A DNA stretch of 43,251 bases from the NCBI GenBank assembly GCA_004020645.1, contig SAQL01000042.1:1-43251 (forward strand). Reading direction: 5' to 3'. Positions 36,972 through 43,251 of the stretch are shown piece after piece. A program made the translations under genes and the position numbers. Below the pieces are notes generated by a model, which was not told the origin of the DNA, did no database searches, and saw only the letters and a program-made list of their open reading frames with translations. Each line of letters starts with the position of its first letter. Within the stretch, counting starts at the first letter, position 1. Origin of the DNA: Mesorhizobium sp. (GTDB lineage Bacteria; Pseudomonadota; Alphaproteobacteria; Rhizobiales; Rhizobiaceae).

Positions 36972-37008
36972 CATGGCGAATTAACACCAAACCATGGCGA
37001 ATTAGCAC
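36972..37008. promoter_or_regulatory. Two direct repeats CATGGCGAATTARCAC, 21 bp apart
   Basis: CATGGCGAATTAACAC (36972-36987) and CATGGCGAATTAGCAC (36993-37008) differ in one base and are exactly 21 bp, two helical turns, apart. They end 33 nt before the oxoprolinase start. The layout suits a regulator binding on one face of the helix; no known family is recognised. Confidence 0.55.
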
Positions 37009-37041
37009 ATTTGAATCAACAAAATGCCCGGGAGAGCTGCC

Positions 37042-40947
<3,906 letters not shown>

Positions 40948-40962
40948 ACTCGCCTCAACAGG

Positions 40963-40980
40963 CTGTCACCGGCCTGTCAT
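40963..40980 (+). promoter_or_regulatory. PHO box (PhoB binding site) upstream of btaA
   Basis: CTGTCAC (40963-40969), a 4-nt spacer CGGC and CTGTCAT (40974-40980) match the CTGTCAT-N4-CTGTCAT PHO box with one mismatch. It lies 50 nt before the btaA start and just past the oxoprolinase stop. PhoB binding under phosphate limitation would switch on btaAB, as known for betaine-lipid genes in Rhizobiales. Confidence 0.85.
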
Positions 40981-41029
40981 CCACCTGCGCTACCCGCTTG
41001 CGGCAAAGCAAATGGGGAATCGCCTTGCA

Positions 41030-42277
41030 ATGACCGACATTTCCGGAGAACTGGTTTTTCGCCGCGGCAAGAAAGTTGGCAAGGCCGTCTACCAGAACCG
41101 CCCCCTTTCCAAGGCCGGCCTCTCCGAACGGCTCTTCGCCTTGCTGTTTTCCGGCCTCGTCTATCCGCAGATCTGGGAAGACCCTGACGTCGACATGGAC
41201 GCGATGCAGCTTGGCCAGGGCCACCGCGTCGTCACCATCGCCTCGGGCGGCTGCAACATTCTCGCCTATCTCACCCGGTCGCCCGAAAGGATCGACGCCG
41301 TCGATCTCAACGCCGCCCACATCGCGCTGAATCGCATGAAGCTCGAGGCGGTGCGCCATTTGCCCTCGCAGGGCGACCTGTTCCGTTTCTTCGGCGCTGC
41401 CGAAACCCGTCACAATTCGCAAGCCTACGACCGCTTCATCGCACCGCATCTCGACCCGGTCAGCCGCCATTACTGGGAGCGTCGCAATTGGCGCCTCCGT
41501 CGCCGCATCGCCGTCTTCGACCGCAATTTCTACCAGACGGGCCTGCTCGGCCTGTTCATCGCGATGGGTCACCGCACCGCCAAATTCTTCGGCGTCGATC
41601 CGGCCGGCATCATGGAAGCCAAAAGCCTCGCCGACCAGCGACGCTTCTTCGACGAGGAACTGGCGCCGGTCTTCGAAAAACCGCTGCTGAAATGGGCAAC
41701 ATCGCGAAAAGCCTCGCTGTTCGGCCTCGGCATCCCGCCGGCACAGTACGATTCGCTGATCACCTCGGGCGACGGCACCATGGCCAGCGTGCTGAAGGCC
41801 CGGCTGGAAAAGCTCGCCTGCGATTTTCCGCTACAGAACAACTATTTCGCCTGGCAGGCTTTTGCCCGCCGCTATCCCAATCCCGGCGAGGCGGCGCTGC
41901 CCGCCTATCTCGAAAAGCGCAACTACAAGACGATCCGCAACAATGTCGACCGCGTCGCCATCCACCATGCCAATCTGATCGAATTCCTCGCCGGCAAGGA
42001 TGCCGGTTCGGTCGACCGCTTCGTCCTGCTCGACGCACAGGACTGGATGACCGACGATCAGCTCAATGCGCTGTGGGCCGAAATCACCCGCACCGCGTCG
42101 ACTGGTGCCCGCGTTATCTTCCGCACCGCGGCCGAACCCAGCCTGTTGCCCGGCCGGGTCTCGAATTCGCTGCTCGACCAGTGGAGCTATGCGGACGAGG
42201 CGTCGCGCGAATTCTCGGCCCGCGATCGGTCGGCCATCTATGGCGGCTTCCATCTCTATGTGAAGCAGGCCGCATGA
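41030..42277 (+). CDS. btaA: BtaA, SAM:diacylglycerol 3-amino-3-carboxypropyltransferase (DUF3419)
   Basis: This protein of about 415 residues transfers the 3-amino-3-carboxypropyl group of SAM to diacylglycerol, the first step to the phosphorus-free betaine lipid DGTS. Family marks are YQIWEDPD-type VYPQIWEDPDVDM, the SAM loop VVTIASGGCNILAYL (67-81), IDAVDLNAAHIAL, HNSQAYDRFIAPHLDP, and RVIFRTAAEPSLLPG near the end. The start chosen is the ATG at 41030 (MTDISGEL); ATGs at 41012 and 40934 are in frame, but the last lies inside the preceding gene and would span the PHO box. It overlaps btaB in an ATGA. Confidence 0.93.
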   Translation: MTDISGELVFRRGKKVGKAVYQNRPLSKAGLSERLFALLFSGLVYPQIWEDPDVDMDAMQLGQGHRVVTIASGGCNILAYLTRSPERIDAVDLNAAHIALNRMKLEAVRHLPSQGDLFRFFGAAETRHNSQAYDRFIAPHLDPVSRHYWERRNWRLRRRIAVFDRNFYQTGLLGLFIAMGHRTAKFFGVDPAGIMEAKSLADQRRFFDEELAPVFEKPLLKWATSRKASLFGLGIPPAQYDSLITSGDGTMASVLKARLEKLACDFPLQNNYFAWQAFARRYPNPGEAALPAYLEKRNYKTIRNNVDRVAIHHANLIEFLAGKDAGSVDRFVLLDAQDWMTDDQLNALWAEITRTASTGARVIFRTAAEPSLLPGRVSNSLLDQWSYADEASREFSARDRSAIYGGFHLYVKQAA

Positions 42278-43002
42278 GCACGACCGAACTACCGGCCAGG
42301 CACGGCAAACCGCCGGCCAGGCACGCCGAACCGCCGGCCAGGCACGCCGAACCGCCGGCCAGGCACGCCGAGCTGATGGACGGCGTCTACCGCTGGCAGC
42401 GCCACATCTACGACCTGACCCGCAAATATTACCTGCTCGGCCGCGACCGGCTGATCGCAGGGCTTGATGTGCCCGCAGGCGGCACCGTGCTCGAACTCGG
42501 CTGCGGCACCGGCCGCAACATCGTCCTCGCCGCCCGCCGCTATCCCGACGCCCGCTTCTTCGGCCTCGATATTTCGGCCGAAATGCTGGAAACGGCCACT
42601 GCTGCCATTGCCCGCGAAGGCCTGTCCGGCCGCGCCAAGCTGGCGCGCGGCGACGCCACCGATTTCGACGCGAAGGCCCTGTTTGCTATCGAAAATTTCG
42701 ACCGCATTTTTGTCTCGTATTCGCTGTCGATGATCCCCGGCTGGGAGAAGACCGTATCCGCGGCACTTGCGGCCCTGTCGCCCGGCGGCTCGCTGCACGT
42801 CGTCGATTTCGGCCAGCAGGAGGCCCTGCCCCGCTGGTTCCGCACGCTGCTGCGCGGTTGGCTGAGAAAATTCCACGTCGAACCGCGTGAGGCCCTGCGG
42901 GACGTCCTGCAATCAGAATCTGCAAGAGTCGGCGCTACCCTTCGGTTTAGAACGCTTTATCGCGGTTACGCCTGGCTGGCTGTGATCAAGACCGCCATTT
43001 AG
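42274..43002 (+). CDS. btaB: BtaB, SAM-dependent N-methyltransferase of betaine lipid synthesis
   Basis: This 242-residue class I methyltransferase would carry out the three N-methylations that complete DGTS. The SAM motif VLELGCGTGRN is at 72-82, FFGLDISAEML follows, and FVSYSLSMIPGW and GGSLHVVDFGQQ are typical of BtaB. The first 34 residues are odd: a PPARHAE repeat of four units, encoded by a 21-bp tandem repeat, which I do not recall from other BtaB proteins. The methionine at residue 35 (42376) begins the conserved part and could be the ancestral start. The ATG at 42274 overlaps the btaA stop. Confidence 0.92.
   Translation: MSTTELPARHGKPPARHAEPPARHAEPPARHAELMDGVYRWQRHIYDLTRKYYLLGRDRLIAGLDVPAGGTVLELGCGTGRNIVLAARRYPDARFFGLDISAEMLETATAAIAREGLSGRAKLARGDATDFDAKALFAIENFDRIFVSYSLSMIPGWEKTVSAALAALSPGGSLHVVDFGQQEALPRWFRTLLRGWLRKFHVEPREALRDVLQSESARVGATLRFRTLYRGYAWLAVIKTAI
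42291..42374 (+). repeat. btaB: 21-bp tandem repeat at the btaB 5' end
   Basis: Four units of CCGGCCAGGCACGSC-type sequence, 21 bp each, follow each other; the last three are nearly identical and the first is diverged. They encode PPARHAE units in frame. Being a multiple of three, unit gain or loss would keep the gene readable. Confidence 0.88.
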
Positions 43003-43111
43003 TTCCTCAGCACAGAGGATTTGGCTCTTTGACTGACGGTCGCTGACGACCGGCCTGCAACCGCCAATCTCCAACGTCTGCGATTAGCCGTAAGCCCCCC
43101 GTGCCTTCGTC

Positions 43112-43160
43112 ATCCTAGGTCGAAGCAAGGAGCGAAGCGACGCGGCGCAGAACCTAGGAT
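43112..43160. repeat. Intergenic repeat with CCTAGG-bearing arms
   Basis: ATCCTAGGT (43112-43120) and ACCTAGGAT (43152-43160) form a perfect 9-bp inverted repeat around a 31-nt middle with AGCAAGGAGCGAAGCGACGC. I recall very similar intergenic elements (TCATCCTAGG ... CCTAGGATCCAT) in Mesorhizobium; this supports the genus but was not searched. Confidence 0.65.
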
Positions 43161-43204
43161 CCATTCCGTTACCTCGGAGCGCTGCTGCGGTGCAGGACCT
43201 TTGA

Positions 43205-43251
43205 TCGCGGAGGGACAGCGCCCCCCTCTGTCCTGCCGGACATCTCCCCCA
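43205..43251. repeat. Start of another intergenic repeat, cut by the window end
   Basis: The C-rich GCGCCCCCCTCTGTCCTGCC and GGACATCTCCCCCA resemble the first part of the hairpin-rich element family found inside the oxoprolinase gene. Only one arm lies in the window, so the call is tentative. Confidence 0.4.

Larger units (their letters stand above)
43003..43251. other. Repeat-rich intergenic region at the window end
   Basis: No gene is seen after btaB. The region holds an inverted repeat at 43112-43160 and the start of a second repeat at about 43205 that is cut by the window end. Confidence 0.6.

Noticed and set aside
41488..42273. Upstream extension of the btaB reading frame
   Set aside because: It runs inside btaA in another frame; the ATGA overlap at 42274 and the lack of similarity upstream point to a start at 42274 or later.
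42289..42374. CRISPR array
   Set aside because: The 21-bp units are directly adjacent without unique spacers and encode part of btaB; it is a tandem repeat in a gene.

Overview
The window looks like a chromosomal segment of an alphaproteobacterium of the order Rhizobiales, most likely Mesorhizobium or a close relative. The evidence is the high-GC coding bias, a dcw (division and cell wall) cluster running from mraZ to ftsZ and followed by lpxC, bamD, recN and ligA, a PHO-box-controlled betaine-lipid operon (btaAB), and several families of short hairpin-rich repeats whose shape I recall from rhizobial genomes. The genus is an inference from memory; no database was searched.

Layout. 1-308: an intergenic stretch with two repeat remnants. 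309-2156 (+): an M24 aminopeptidase P. 2198-3973: a LysR regulator divergent from a DJ-1/PfpI-family gene, with clear palindromes between them. 4024-5045 (-): azlC-azlD, a branched-chain amino acid export pair. 5252-31181 (-): one long block read right to left, mraZ-rsmH-ftsL-ftsI-murE-murF-mraY-murD-ftsW-murG-murC-murB, a 303-bp gap, then ddl-ftsQ-ftsA-ftsZ, lpxC, bamD, recN, ligA and a DUF2461 gene. Within the dcw part most neighbours overlap by 1-13 nt or nearly touch. 31580-32695 (+): a PLP-dependent trans-sulfuration-type enzyme. 32705-33272 (-): a parD-parE toxin-antitoxin pair whose toxin carries a one-base frameshift. 33456-33852 (-): the RNase P RNA gene rnpB. 33911-36841 (-): a lytic transglycosylase, an AmiD-type amidase, a TerB/DnaJ protein and a small lipoprotein. 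37042-40947 (+): a large fused oxoprolinase/hydantoinase. 41030-43002 (+): btaA-btaB. 43003-43251: repeat-rich intergenic DNA.

How the genes work together. The central block makes the lipid II precursor (MurB-MurG, Ddl, MraY), directs it to the septum (FtsW, FtsI) and assembles the divisome (FtsZ, FtsA, FtsQ, FtsL). LpxC and BamD add outer-membrane lipid A and protein assembly. The transglycosylase and amidase at 34-35.6 kb add wall turnover. btaAB would replace phospholipids by betaine lipids when phosphate is low, as the PHO box in front indicates.

Most unusual observations. (1) The oxoprolinase gene carries two copies of one hairpin-rich repeat, in opposite orientations, both read through in frame, so that about 100 extra residues sit in two loops; this resembles the protein-embedded palindromic elements of Rickettsia. 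(2) Seven GANTC (CcrM) sites lie within 180 bp in the only large gap of the dcw cluster, in front of ddl-ftsQAZ. (3) A textbook PHO box precedes btaA. (4) A two-hairpin composite repeat occurs twice, plus one remnant. (5) The parE toxin is frameshifted although its antitoxin and operator are intact.
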